Below are positions 1-10,814 of a stretch of DNA of 64,000 nucleotides, piece by piece. Made by a program: the position numbers and the translations under genes. The notes beneath the pieces are model-generated. The model worked only from the letters and a program-made list of their open reading frames with translations. It searched no databases and had not been told where the DNA came from. This DNA is from Pteria penguin (Eukaryota; Mollusca; Bivalvia; Pterioida; Pteriidae): the NCBI GenBank assembly GCA_035048485.1, contig CM068588.1, positions 28,290,769 through 28,354,768 on the forward strand, given 5' to 3'. Numbering within the stretch: the stretch's first letter is position 1; the number at the start of each line of letters is the position of its first letter.

Positions 1-1770
1 AACTATTGCAATGTTTTATAATGGTCGATAATCATAGCATCTTCTGACTCTTGAAATAAATTTAATACACAATAAGATCTTTTATATCTCAAACTTGAAT
101 ACTGGAATCAAGTTATTTTTAAGTCGACGTAATTAGTAACGTTATCAATATGACGTCATCTACAGCGTCATAACCAAATTGACTTCCCGTTAATAATACT
201 GAGATTATCTGGGAAAATCTTTGATAAGTTAGATAAATCGTGAGTTTATTGAAAAATAAGTCGTACGATCGCTGTGCATGCATTTAATTCTTATCAGAAT
301 GGGTTGAACCACGACTCCGCCAGGAGAAATAGCATTCTTTATCTATGAAATTTCTCTAAAATATACCCATACTAACCCGATATTTAGAACTTTGGTTATA
401 TGGTTAGAATTTTGGATTATGAATTTTCGAGTAATGTCCTCACGGAATGCATGTCTTTTTTCTATCCAGTTACTGTCAGGTGGAAATTTAATCTGGTTTT
501 AGGAGTTTTACTCTCTTTACTCTTTTATGGATGCGGAGACGCATTTACTTATACAACGCTTTTGGCTTAACCTTTACCATACTCTTAACATACATGTTTT
601 TCTAAAGTAGAGAAAACATGAATGATTATGAATCAGTTGAAATGTTCTTTGGTAACATGATTACTTTAGGTGATTTAATGAAAATTGATCTTTTTCGTAG
701 ATAATAAAATGTGTAATCTCCAAAGACTAGACCATTTATATAATTATTAAAACTTTAAGGAGCTCCGAATTTATGTCTAAAGACATTATCAGAAGTTTTT
801 CTGGGATTTTAATGGGCAAGAAAGATTTGTTCCATATTGAACAGACAATGACAATAAAATCTAGATTCTTCATAATCACATCGACAAACTGTCAACTTAC
901 ATGCATAATATCTTGAACAAATTAGTCTTCACTTCCTGGACAATCTAAAACAATCTTTTTGTCGGAAGTTATATTATTTCTATTACTATTCAATCTTAGA
1001 TAAAACAATCCCATGTGTGTGTGTCATGAATCAATATTTGTGTGTAAAACTGTATACTGTTTATAATAATTATTACGATACTCTGGATTTGCTTTATTCG
1101 GTTAGAGTTTGGCGCTCCACTCAGAAACATGTAGCCTATTTGTAGATAGCGTTTGGTAAGTAAGCACACACTATTGCATGATAATTGATATTATATATAT
1201 ATGGATATGCTTTTTTCATAAGTAGATGTTCTTTGGTTTATTTTGAATTTTTTTCTTTTATGCTGATTATTATGTCCTTCGGTTTCATAATGTTCGAACT
1301 ACTGAGTTGGTAATATTTATCAGCGTTTCATATCGACATCGTGTTATATCGACATTGGCAATGCTCCTATTCTGACTCATATTCTGGGATCCAGTATGAA
1401 TTGCGTGATCAAAGATACCGATTAGTGATTGGTGTATATATACGGCGTAATAAAATTGTAGATATACTCAGGTATTGCTTGTCATTTATCATATTAAGCT
1501 CAATCATATAAGGCCCGTGTAGGTATCCAACAGCGGGCCCTTGTCTTATTACCAAATATATATATTTCATATATGTTTCATATGTTAGTAGATTATAAGC
1601 ATGGTTGTGTACATAGGATCCACATTTTAAAATGGAGAAATGTGCCTAGAAATTCTTGTCTGATGAAATATTTAATATTGTGAAACAATTACTTTTATCA
1701 ATATCTAAATGTAAATAACTGTAAAAAAGTAAATCATAATCGTCAAGTTCAAGGAGGCTGTTTACATGGA
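1..1770. other. AT-rich stretch without recognisable gene
   Basis: No reading frame here looks protein-like and no repeat family recognised elsewhere in the window occurs. There are short AT runs (for example near 1190-1200 and 1555-1575). It is probably intergenic or intronic. Confidence 0.5.
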
Positions 1771-1794
1771 CAAACATTCCAACCAATCGGCCAC

Positions 1795-1842
1795 GAGCAT
1801 CACTGAACAGACATAAGTTGTCGTAATGCGCATCTGGTGCAC
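1795..1842 (+). ncRNA. Degenerate hammerhead ribozyme copy (plus sense)
   Basis: This copy sits in a repeat spanning about 1771-1870 that recurs at 27.7, 34.2, 51.7, 57.5 and 59.0 kb in the opposite orientation. Stem I is intact: GAGCATCA (1795-1802) pairs with TGGTGCAC (1835-1842). Stem II (GACA...TGTC, 1810-1822) and the stem III palindrome ATGCGCAT followed by C are kept. The catalytic boxes are damaged: CTGANGA reads CTGAACA (1803-1809), so the invariant G is lost, and GAAA reads GTAA (1823-1826). It should be inactive. It is useful as a fossil that fixes the fold of the family. Confidence 0.55.
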
Positions 1843-1870
1843 AAAATTAAAAGGTATATACGTTCTATAT

Positions 1871-2627
1871 TTTTATATAAAACCTATTAAAGAGCAAATA
1901 TATAAATGCACTTATTTTTCGTAAGTGAATTGCAGTGCAAATTGATGAAAGTAGAAGTTAATGATATATTATAGTAAATATTTCAAAATATATACTTTTT
2001 AATTTTGTGTAATAATTCATCGACACAATCGTTGTCTTTCTGCTTATTTTGCGTATATTGTATTTGAATAGTCACAAAGGATAGTTCGAAGTTCGCAAAA
2101 TACACATGGAATAAATTTACGCTTCTCGTGATAAGTAAACTGTTATAATGTATCAAATATCAGCATCATAGTATATTAATTATTGGTAAAGGATTCCTGT
2201 CATCAGTACTGGTCATCGATTAAATGTTATTAGAATAGCATAACTCATTTCATAGCACATTTCATTAACATTCGTGCACTCATGTACCATGTGGTGGTGA
2301 CACATGAATTTTCCAGAAAATATGCTTGTATGATCCGACAACGAAAAACGTTGCATATACGGGTCATGTTACGCGCATCTTGTAAAATTGTTTTATAATA
2401 GGAAAATTGGTTTACTCGTATATATAACCGTATTCAGATACCTGTTAAGACCTAAACTTTTTTGTGATTTTCTGGTTTTATGTTTTTGGTAATGTACAAC
2501 CCTGTCTGGCTACAACTGAAATGGCACAGAAATGGGTTCAAAATAGCGCATTATATTTAATTGTAGACACTATTAACGGTGTAAGTGAAAAGTATTTTGA
2601 TCACACAATTGCACTTTTTCACACGTG
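1871..2627. other. AT-rich stretch, nothing recognised
   Basis: No coding, RNA or repeat signal was found apart from ordinary AT-richness. Confidence 0.4.
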
Positions 2628-2672
2628 ATTGTCTTAAATCGGCATCGTGATTGTAGTGTCGTCGAACTTTTT
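2628..2672 (+). repeat. Short fragment resembling RT-element tail (family A)
   Basis: The text around 'TTAAATCGGCATCGTGATTG' resembles the reverse complement of the tail segment found in the minus-sense copies at 3.5, 31.3 and 56.9 kb. It is short and diverged, so the assignment is weak. Confidence 0.3.
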
Positions 2673-2984
2673 CCGTCCGCTAAGCATTTTGTTCTGTTAT
2701 TGGTCATGTCAACTTACTTATCCACCACCTTAGATATGTACTATCTGAAGTATCGGTAAGACATGTGGTCTTGTAAAGGGACCTACTACAGAATTTGAAA
2801 ATTTTCTTTGATTGTACAACTCTGCATAATAGTGCAATAGAAATTATATAAGAGGCCTCTAAATATTTAAAATATTGATGAATTCTCAATTAGAATTGCA
2901 TGTTAGTCCTCTGTCGTCTGTTTGTTCATAGAGTTTGTTTGCCAATGATTGAAGTTCGTTTGTAGTCCCATAAATCGATTCACA

Positions 2985-3095
2985 GCGTCCTTAACGTGAG
3001 TTTTGTCACTTCAATTAATTATCCTAAGTTGGCATCGCAATTGTTGTATAATCGAATATGTTTGTGATGTCTTTATATTTACTTGCTCATCAGTT
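2985..3095 (+). repeat. RT-element tail fragment (family A), plus sense
   Basis: It carries the string 'GTCACTTCAATTAATTATCC' followed by a 'TAAGTTGGCATCGCAATTG' segment. This matches, as reverse complement, the conserved tail (ACCGACTTAGGACGGTCAAT...) of the minus-sense copies. It lies beside, and opposite to, the RT pseudogene that starts at about 3344. Confidence 0.45.
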
Positions 3096-3343
3096 TGCTA
3101 TGATCGTGGAGTATTTTGTCATACATCTACATGCACTTCATACCCTTTTTAATTTTCAGTATCAACTTTCTAGCATTTATTAATGCAAAGAATATTGAGT
3201 TTTGTTTACTTCCCTTTTGATGGTTTTCGATATTCAAAATTGGAGAACTTTAATTTATGACGATTTTTTTTTACAGAAACCGGTGTCCATACATAGTCAT
3301 GGACTTTAATCTGTAATAATTTCTATGTAACTATGAATTGTAT

Positions 3344-4985
3344 ACAAGAGAAAACAGAAGACATCTGACAAAGCTGTATGACAGAAAACACCAAGAACCT
3401 GCACACAAAACATGATAATAGTAGAGTATACACGGAAAACATTACAAGAATATTCGATTGTGCTGCAGTTAAGATACCGATTTAGGACGGTCAATTGAAG
3501 TAACAAACGTCACTCAATTAGTGTGGTTGACTGGTTTACGGGCGCCCACCTTCCCACTCACCGCAAAAGCAGCACAATCAAAAGACACACATTGAAAAAT
3601 GCATAAGTTATCATCCATATAGAAAACAAGGATCAACAGGTTTCTCAAGAAGAGAGGTCATAGTATTACACACGAAACCTTTATAGAATGATATGTTGCT
3701 ATCAAAAATATGTAAGGCGACATCAACATAAGTAAACCGTGCTCTGTCCGTCTGTAAGCGAGCTCAGATCCTTGATCAATAGGAGTCCAGACTAACAGTC
3801 AGAGGTGACGAGGATCAGGACCATGTCTCCTCTGAAAAGGTTTGGACAAGGTCTGTCATAGAGTCACCACCGCCCTGTTAGTCATCGTGCAACGCTCAAG
3901 TTAATGTCTGCATTGGATTGTAGAGGGACCCAATACAAGACCTATGGTCTTAGCGATGATCTCGGGGTCATACTGTCGATGTCGAAGGCGTTTAATAATT
4001 TTAGAACCCACTGATATGAAATTATAGAAGCTTTGACCCTCCTTAGTTTGTACACTACATCAACGTAGAAATCGGGATGGGAAATTCCGCTGGATACGTA
4101 TTGTTGAAAAGTCACATTTCCAAATTTCAAATGTCTGAATATGATCTGTAAAATTTACCAAAGGTTTTCGAAGTTTATGATATCATATCTATAACCCTGA
4201 GTAAGAAGTTTAGAAGTAATCTGAGAATTGTTTTGCGTGAAAATCCAAAACGTTAGTGTAGGCTCTAGCGAACCGAAGCAGTTGACTATATAAATACCAT
4301 ATGATGGGAGTCTGGGGACATCACCATCTAGATCAGGGAAATTTACGATAAGAAATCCAAAGTCGTCACTTTATCATATATCTTGGTATGAATATTGTTG
4401 TCAGTAATCTTAATATATAAGTCTAAAAAAGGTGTTTCCTGGTCGGAAGTATTGGCTTTGTTTAATTGAAGATCAGATGGATAATTGCCAGTGATATAGT
4501 TTTCAAACTCAGGGTTATCGATAACTGACACTTTATCAAGAAATCTAGAGGTGTCATCATTGAACTTATCAATAAGGTCGAAACTTTTAGAGGTTTGAAA
4601 AGAATGCATAAAGTCTCTCTCATAAATGTAGCGCAGTTAGTGCCAATAAGAATACCAATAACCTGTTGATAAGTCTTTCCATTAAATTGTACATAAATAT
4701 TATCCATCAAAAATGTGATGGCATTACACACCTCAGTACAAGTCCAATATTTATAATTTTCATATTGTTTGTTAGAAAAATCCAGATGTAACTGAAGTAC
4801 AGAGGTATGATTTAGACTCTCTGTTGAAACACCAGCGTATGAGAGACAACAATTTGGTTTTGATTAAGTCATGAGTTAGAGAGGTATATAGTATTGAAAA
4901 AAAATCAAATGTAGAAACGTTATTAGCCTCAAAATTTCTCAAACGGAATTTTTCAATGACTTCTTTAGAACTTTTGATAGACCAA
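3344..4985 (-). pseudogene. Broken reverse transcriptase of a non-LTR / Penelope-like retroelement (copy 1)
   Basis: Read on the minus strand from 4985 downward, frame-shifted pieces line up as one RT. First comes the motif A region with F-D-F-x-x-x-L-Y-T-x-L near 4890-4925. Motif B follows as VIGILIGTNCATF (about 4640-4690). Motif C follows as SRFLDKVSVIDNPEF (about 4500-4555), and then the thumb-like block QLNKANTSDQETPFLDLYIK. Downstream is the C-terminal part (VSSGISHPDFYVDVVYKLRR, about 4010-4110). The lower part (3344-3715) is the conserved tail shared with many short fragments in this window. The catalytic pair in motif C, normally L-D-D, reads L-D-K, and there are several frame breaks, so it is dead. 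The family is common in bivalves and corals. I think it is Penelope-like or a near relative, but cannot prove it. Confidence 0.75.
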
Positions 4986-5069
4986 TGGTAATTGACGTTG
5001 CTATTGCTAAAGACAGCATTACAATACTTGATAACATGGTCTTTAAGTGCAGTAAGAGCGGAGGTAATA

Positions 5070-5765
5070 TGTTAAGAAATAAAAAAAAGGATTTACTGGC
5101 TCAGTTATGTGACAGAAGTCACCATGGAGCTATACAATACATGAATATCAATGATATACTAGCACATATAACACATTACTAAAATATTTGATTGTAGTGC
5201 GAATACTATACCGACTTAGGACGGTCATTTAATTTGACAAAAGTCAAACAAATGGTGTGGTTATCCGGTTTACGGGCCCACCTTCCCACTAACCGTAACA
5301 GCAGAACAATCAATCCATGTAAAGAATAAGGGTCAACAGGTATCGCATATTGAGGCCATAAAAATATAAACCCGTAAGGTATTGTAAAACACATAATGAT
5401 ATAAAAATATATGCGACATCAACATGATAAACCGTGCTCTGCCAGTCTGAAAGCGAGCTAAGACCCTAGATCGGTCATAGTCCCGACTAACAGTCAGAGG
5501 GGACGATGTTCAGGACCATGTCTCCTCTCAAAGAGGTTTGGATAAGGCCCGTCATATAGTCCCCACCTCCCTATTAGTCATCTTGCAGCGTTCAAGTAAA
5601 AGTCTGCATAAGGCTTTAGCGGGGCCAAATACAAGACCTATAATCTTTTTGATGATCTCAATGTCATATTGTCTATTTAGAAGACGCTTGACTATTTTAT
5701 TACATGATAAAATAACGTTATCGGAGCCTTTTGCTTACTTAGTTTATAAGAAAGCACAGTTGTAG
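5070..5765 (-). pseudogene. 5'-truncated C-terminal end of the same RT family (copy 2, tail type B)
   Basis: This repeats the last part of copy 1. Stretches at 5410-5700 correspond to 3715-3965 (for example 'AACCGTGCTCTG' and 'GGACCATGTCTCCTCT' occur in both). A minus-strand reading frame (5394-5206) encodes the hydrophobic end block with DPYSLHGLIVLLLR and ends in NDRPKSV. The tail below 5200 is of type B: 'TTACTGGCTCAGTTATGTG' with 'GAAGTCACCATGGAGC'. This type also occurs at 42.1 and 60.2 kb. The copy stops at its 5' side near 5765, as expected of a 5'-truncated retro-insertion. Confidence 0.6.
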
Positions 5766-6889
5766 AGCAATGACTAGAATTTGATATAAAACGTGATTTG
5801 ATATGAAACAGCGCAATTGTACTCCTAGTATGCACCTGCTCTCAATTCAGAGCTCTAGTGACTAGAATGTCACCCGTAGTACTTTGCTGTGAATTTAACA
5901 GTAACACAGCAAATGCTATACCGTTGAGAAAATCTGTATTTATACAGAACTTGCACATCTATATGCATTGCTTACAATTCCTCATATGCCATTCTTTGGC
6001 TCTGTTTCTTCCAGGGGTCCTTGATTTCTCATTTCATTAACTGGTTACATTAGATACTCTTGCCCAATGATTTCTCTTGTTTTCTTTACATTTTATTTCC
6101 AATAAATGTGATAGTGCGTTAGATAATTGGAATGATTATGTGTCTCAAACGACGTTATATTGCATATCTGTACAATTTACATGAATGCGGATCGCTATGT
6201 TATATAAGAAGCTAATATGACAGTTGAAAATTATCATACCGCAAACTCCCAGTTTCACTTATAGATTTTATACAAGTCTAAACGGATCACATAGAACATA
6301 TTTATCAATTTTTCCATGCAACTTGCGTCCGGTGTTACATAGTAGTTTTTCCTCATAGCCATTTCCCAACGAAAAAATCGCTATATAGCTGTCCCCGACA
6401 AAAATGGCTATATAGTGGTCTTTCCTCCGGGGGAAATTTTGCTAAGAAAACCCCTTCTTATAGCCATTTCCCCCTATACTAAACTATATGGTGCATTTTC
6501 CCGCAATTTGAAATTCCGGATACATAAGTAAATCCAGCTTGTTTCTTTGTTAACAATAAAAAGAGATTTATATTTAAAATAGAGATGATAGGAAGATATT
6601 GCTATTGAATTTAGAGATTTATAGAAATGTCTTCAATTCTAATCTCTATTTCAATTTCAGATGTATATATTTAGAATAGACAGGAACATATATGTGTATA
6701 TATATCTCTGGAATAGAAATATATTTACTAGAATTTCATTTGAGATCTCTTTATTTAATCCGAGAAATATATATATATACGTACTTGCGAAAACAACCCC
6801 CCCCCCCTCCCCAAATTTTGTTTTTATCCCATCGGAATGAAAATCGGAGGCATCTAGTTTTTCACCTCACTGTGACTCTGACATTGACT
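5766..6889. other. No gene; short 'TAGCCATTTCCC' duplicated block
   Basis: No coding signal. Between about 6340 and 6500 the motif TAGCCATTTCCC occurs twice (near 6357 and 6472) around two CTATATAG palindromes and a purine/pyrimidine-biased segment. It may be a small degenerate repeat. The rest is plain AT-rich DNA with a C-run near 6798-6810. Confidence 0.35.
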
Positions 6890-7290
6890 ATATCGTTTGT
6901 GCCAAAAGTTATAAGGCTTTGAAACTTCCCATCTAGATTCCTTATGATCAGACCTTTCACTTAGGACCATGACTTTTGACCTAGTGACCTTGACCTTCGA
7001 GCTTGACATACTCTTCAAATACTTTAACCTTTGCTATATCGTTTTTACTAAACGGTGTAGGCTTTTGAAACTTCACATATAAATTCTTTGTGATGAGACA
7101 TACTATTTATGACCTTGACTTTGGAGTTTAAACTACTTTTTAAAAACCTTAACATTGGCCATAACTTTCCAACCGTTACAGATAGGCTTTCTTATTTCAC
7201 ATGCCTACTCCCTGTGATGCGCCTAATCGGTTTCGTTTCGCCCATTGGAGACCAAGTGTCTATCGACGTCGTGGTGAGCGATATTCTGTT
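6890..7290 (+). repeat. Head-to-tail monomers of 'CATAACTTT / TGACCTTGACC' dispersed repeat
   Basis: About three diverged monomers of 130-150 bp share the order: ATAACTTT or 'TATCGTTT', then 'AGGCTTT...AAACTTC', then a 'CCTTGTGATG'-like step, then 'GACCTTGACCTT'. The same monomer type is seen at 9.6, 12.5, 14.8, 23.1 and 49.6 kb. The layout (about 150-bp core monomers beside GACA/GTCT-type simple repeats) resembles the pearl elements of oysters, but the family is inferred only. Confidence 0.5.
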
Positions 7291-7399
7291 GCTTGCATAG
7301 TGGAAAGCGACATATTTGGGAGTGGGGGGGGGGTGGTTGTTCAGTCTCGTTTTCGTTTCTTTCACTGATCCTATCTAGGTATATATCACTGGTTTCGTC

Positions 7400-7805
7400 T
7401 TTGCGTCCTTATCCATCTCATCTTCTCTTGCGTTATCCATCTCGTCTTCTCTTGCGTTATCCATCTCATCTTCTCCTGCGTTATCCGTTTCGTCTTCTCT
7501 TGCGTCATCCGTTTCGTCTTCTCTTGTGTCATCCGTTTCATCTTTTCTTGCGTTATCCATCTCATCTTCTCTTGCGTTATCCATCTCATATTTTCTTGCG
7601 TCATCCGTTTCGTCTTCTCTTGTGTCATCAGTTTCATCTTTTCTTGCGTTATCCATCTCATCTCTTGCGTTATCCATCTCATCTTTTCTTGCGTCATCCG
7701 TTTCGTCTTCTCTTGTGTCATCCGTCTCATCTTCTCTTGCGTCATCTGTTTAGTCTTCTTGTGTCATCTGTTTCGTCTTCACGTGCTCCATCTGTCTCGT
7801 CTTCC
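7400..7805 (-). repeat. 24-bp coding minisatellite (charged octapeptide repeat)
   Basis: About 16 units of 24 bp (consensus CTCTTGCGTTATCCATCTC plus CGTCT on the plus strand). On the minus strand they encode an octapeptide of the type DNAREDEM / DDTREDET, rich in D, E and R. One unit has lost 3 bases near 7660 and stays in frame. The array follows directly, in the same sense, on the end of the OTU-like segment (7742-8320), whose last residues are already of this repeat type. So it probably began as the acidic C-terminal tail of that protein. A 2-base loss near 7757 breaks the frame. The plus-strand translations (YPSHLLLR type) are shadows. Confidence 0.75.
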
Positions 7806-8320
7806 AGTCCTTCATCGGCCTCACCTTCGCCTAATTCATTCATCTTATTTCTGTCATCACTATCGTTGTCGATTATTGCCTGGATGATATGGCGAAGAGT
7901 TTCGGAATTCACATTTATTCTTACATAGTGATGCTCTGGGAAATGCCCAAGGGTCAAAGTTGAACGGGTGGCATCAATTTGGTTGTTATTGGAAACAATA
8001 ACTGTATAATCAATTCCAGAACTGGATACGACAATGAACTGTACGTTGTCAGGGCTAATAATGTTATATGGTCACCATATTTCCAAGGGCTTTTCATCTT
8101 TCTGATGTATTCGTCAAAGGAACCACGTACAAATCCCTCATAGAATTCCCGCCATTGCTCAATGTGGTGCACTGCGTCCATTCTGAGTTGTTGTGTTGGG
8201 CGGTGCACACCAAAGCGACGCAATTAATGGGAAGCGGAAGCAACCTGACAACTGGCAGTATCTTTGGGTTTTCAACAACGTAAATAGATTCATTTCCAAC
8301 TTTGTCCAGTTCTTTCATTT
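7742..8320 (-). pseudogene. OTU-type cysteine protease domain, broken
   Basis: Read on the minus strand, the segment begins with a block resembling the OTU cysteine loop (D-T-A-S-C-Q-V-A-S-A near 8265-8240), followed by a stop. It continues as FGVHRPTQQLRMDAVHHIEQ, then the hallmark W-K-Y-G-D-H-I-T-L-L-A-L (about 8060-8095), then LTLGHFPEHHYVRI, which holds the catalytic His position (about 7925-7960). This order (Cys loop, GDHxxL, HxY) is that of the OTU deubiquitinase-like family. The frame is broken at least twice. It lies just downstream of an integrase in the same sense. My recollection is that some Ginger1 transposons encode such an integrase-OTU combination, so I read both as one element. 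Host OTU gene is the less likely alternative. Confidence 0.65.
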
Positions 8321-8379
8321 TGTCACTCTCTGACTTTGGAATAAGATACCCCAGCTACCTGTTTGTAGGAAGAGCTGTC

Positions 8380-9503
8380 ATATTTTCTTTCTCGTTTTTT
8401 CCATTTCCTTTGTAACACTGGTTATATCAGATTTACTCTTCCAACATTCCTCTTTCTCGCCCAATGGATTGCGGAAGCGCACTTTATATTGCGCACTTTC
8501 TAGCTTGCGCTTAATGATCTTGGCCTTTACAATATATCTTCGTTTAGGTACTCGCGAAGCAGACGGTAGTCTGACAAAGACAACTTCCCCTATGCTGTAA
8601 ACTGATATTCCGCCTCTTTGTTGGAGTTCACGTTGCTGCTGTCTTCTATCGCACCTGTGTGTTGCCTCGCGAACTTTTCTGAAAACCTCTTCGTTGTGAC
8701 GTGATGTGTATACCTACCTCAGACGGGCTGAGGTATCCAAGGACCTCTTTCGGTGTTTCACTTATTGCAATCTGAACTTTATCTAAATCACGTGCCCAGT
8801 TGAACCCCTGTTTCCTCATTTTCAGGTAACTGATCTTAATTCGGAGTTTTCTGTGGCTTCTTTTACATTTTCCCTGTGACTGTGGGTGATATGGTCTGCT
8901 TTTTATCACCTTTATTTTGTTAGTTTCTAAGAGCCTCTTAACCTTTCCTTTAAATTCCGTCCCTTGTTCGCACTGTATAATGGATGCTCGAGCTCTCTAG
9001 CAGCTTTTTCACTGTTTTTTTCTGTTTAAGGGACGTAGAAAGACAAAACGCAAGAAAACATCTAAAACAGATAAAATGTACCTGTAGGTTGTGCTATTAT
9101 TGTTGATAGGATCATTCGTCATGTCCATCAGGTCAATTTGCCATCTTTCATTTGTTTCAGTAGCTGTAACTATTCCCAGTGACGATTTGTTGGTAAACTT
9201 TGGATATGTTCTTTGATAGTGTGACGGCTTGTTGTATATTCGAAGAATGTTTCTTTCCGATATTCCACAGCACTTTTTCGTCAGTTTGATAGAAAGCGGC
9301 CTTGCACCACAACTTATTGATTTTATGAAGCCTTTCCTCACAATCGACTTAAGTGTGGATTTCTGTTTGACCTCCTTTCCATTAAACATTAATTTTCCGT
9401 TTTCTACAGAAAAACTGTCCTTATTTCGCCAGAAACGAAGTGCTGCGCTCTTTTGCTCTCTCGTTCTGTCCTTGCACTTAACATTAAATGTACCCAATGC
9501 CAA
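8380..9503 (-). pseudogene. DDE integrase of a Ginger1/KRBA2-like DNA transposon, inactivated
   Basis: A minus-strand frame from 9503 gives an N-terminal region, a block with HYQRTYPKFTNKSSLG, and then the first catalytic motif ERWQIDLMDM (D1 present) and YRYILSVLDVFLRF. After frame breaks in an A-tract near 9010-9020 the frame resumes with IIQCEQGTEFKG and RPYHPQSQGKCKRSHR. In this family these read QSDQG and GK-x-E-R, so the second Asp is now Glu and the catalytic Glu is now Lys. A C-terminal block follows (YSIGEVVFVRLPSASRVPKR, about 8520-8600) and ends near 8390. The fold is shared with LTR-retrotransposon integrases. The KRBA2-like spacing and the OTU neighbour favour Ginger1. The element cannot be active. 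Confidence 0.75.
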
Positions 9504-9596
9504 CTTTAAAATAGTTTCTTCTTTCTCTAATGAATGGAGAAACTTCCGTCTGTCATATATATTGACAATGCAGTTTGTTAATATCTGAAAACAAAA

Positions 9597-9810
9597 AATA
9601 AAAATCTATTTTTATGCCCCCGAAACTAAATTTCACACACTTCTAGTTTTTCTTGTGTCTATTTGTCTGTCTGTCTGCCAGACTATAACATTAACCTTAG
9701 TCATAACTTTTAAGCCTTAAGATGCAGGGCTTTGTTGTCACATATTTTCGGTATTTTTTCTTTGATGTACCCATGCAATATCTACATATTTCGACATAAA
9801 GTGGTTATCA
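9597..9810 (+). repeat. Monomer-type dispersed repeat with GTCT simple-repeat head
   Basis: It starts 'TTATGCCCCCGAAACTAA', then (GTCT)n-like 'TTTGTCTGTCTGTCTGCC', then 'AGTCATAACTTTTAAGCC' and 'GTTGTCACATATTT'. The same features occur in reverse at 50515-50625 (GACAGACAGACGG ... TATGCCCCC). It is probably one end of the pearl-like family. Confidence 0.45.
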
Positions 9811-9883
9811 CATATGTGATAATAGAAGCTCCGTCCCTAATATAATTACACGGCCGACGCGATTTCTGTATGGCTTCAAATAT

Positions 9884-10069
9884 TTGGCGCTTAATCTGTG
9901 ACAAATACGTTATCACATGCTATCCTCGTAATTACTACAATATAACTGGGGTAGGTTTGGTTGGCAAGGACGAGCGCGAGTGCTTACCAACCACGCCTAC
10001 CTCAGTGATTATGTAGTGATTACGAGGATGGTATGTGATAAAGTACTTGCCACAGATTTAGCGCGCCAA
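9884..10069. repeat. 186-bp near-perfect inverted repeat (foldback / MITE-like hairpin)
   Basis: The left arm starts TTGGCGCTTAATCTGTG at 9884. The right arm ends, on the reverse strand, with TTGGCGCGCTAAATCTGTG at about 10069. The arms pair for roughly 90 bases each, through TATCACAT, CCTCGTAAT, GTAGG and GGTTGG, and meet at a GC-rich tip (GAGCGCGAG near 9971-9979). Transcribed RNA would form a long hairpin. It sits between the minus-strand integrase remnant and the plus-strand recombinase remnant. No clear target duplication is visible. Confidence 0.7.
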
Positions 10070-10197
10070 ATCGACTTAAGCAGTTTGACACACGCTGCAT
10101 TTTCCGAGACAGATTGGCTTTTTTTTTTGTTTGTTTGTTTTTGTTTTGTTTTGGTTTTTTTTTTTGGCTCGAAACAAGATGGACTAGGAACCACTCG

Positions 10198-10730
10198 ATG
10201 ACTTTATTTTATCACAACTTTATTTCTGAGTTTGAAGAGGAGAGCAAGGTGTCTTCAGGTGAGCAAATTGACGACTTTACGTTGTCCACAGATTTTGATG
10301 GTGATAATTATTTGGATGAAGTTACAATTTCCCAATTAACAACGAAATATCAACTTCATGAGGACGATACAATGGAAAATCATGGAAATTTCACCGTGGA
10401 ATTAAAAGATATAGATTTCAATGAAAACCGCATTAAATATGAAAACCCAAAAAGATTTGCACAACTGGTGACCAAACCGGAAATTGAGGCACTTGTTAAA
10501 GACAAGGAGAACAAAAGCACAAGGAGAAGAACCGAATGAGTAATGAGGACATGCGACTAAAACTCCTGGAGATATACCGGACAATTTGTAGATTGACTAA
10601 GCGGAATCAAACCATTTTCTTTCTTGTTTTATTATTGAGTGTTTTCGCAAGGACGGGTCGGAATATCCTCCAAACACAATGTATCAGATGTCATGTTGAT
10701 TATTGCGATATATTCGAGAGCAAGGTGTAA
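10198..10730 (+). pseudogene. N-terminal part of a Crypton-type (DUF3504-like) recombinase protein
   Basis: From the Met at 10198 the frame gives an acidic N-terminus, then NPKRFAQLVTKPEIEALVKD and KENKSTRRRTE before a stop at 10539. This RFA-x-x-V/T-x-x-E-I-E-x-L block, with a lysine/threonine run after it, is typical of the region before the core-binding domain in Crypton-derived tyrosine recombinases (ZMYM/QRICH1/KCTD1 relatives). The next frame starts at 10536 and encodes MRLKLLEIYRTICRLTKR, possibly the start of the core-binding helices, then degenerates. The C-terminal catalytic part lies at 11264-11817, beyond an inserted repeat. Poly-T at 10111-10170 precedes the start. Confidence 0.5.
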
Positions 10731-10814
10731 TCGATAAATAACAAACATTAGTTCGACGGTTTTCACAAAATGTTAGACGTAAGGATGATCTTACTTCCCA
10801 AGGTTTAGGGGTAA

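Noticed and set aside
7293..7928. 211-codon plus-strand protein with RYPSHLLL repeats
   Set aside because: It is the opposite-strand shadow of the 24-bp minisatellite. The minus-strand reading continues the OTU-associated acidic tail.
8380..9503. LTR retrotransposon or endogenous retrovirus pol gene
   Set aside because: No RT, RNase H, protease or LTR was found next to the integrase. The KRBA2-like spacing and OTU neighbour favour a Ginger1-type DNA transposon.
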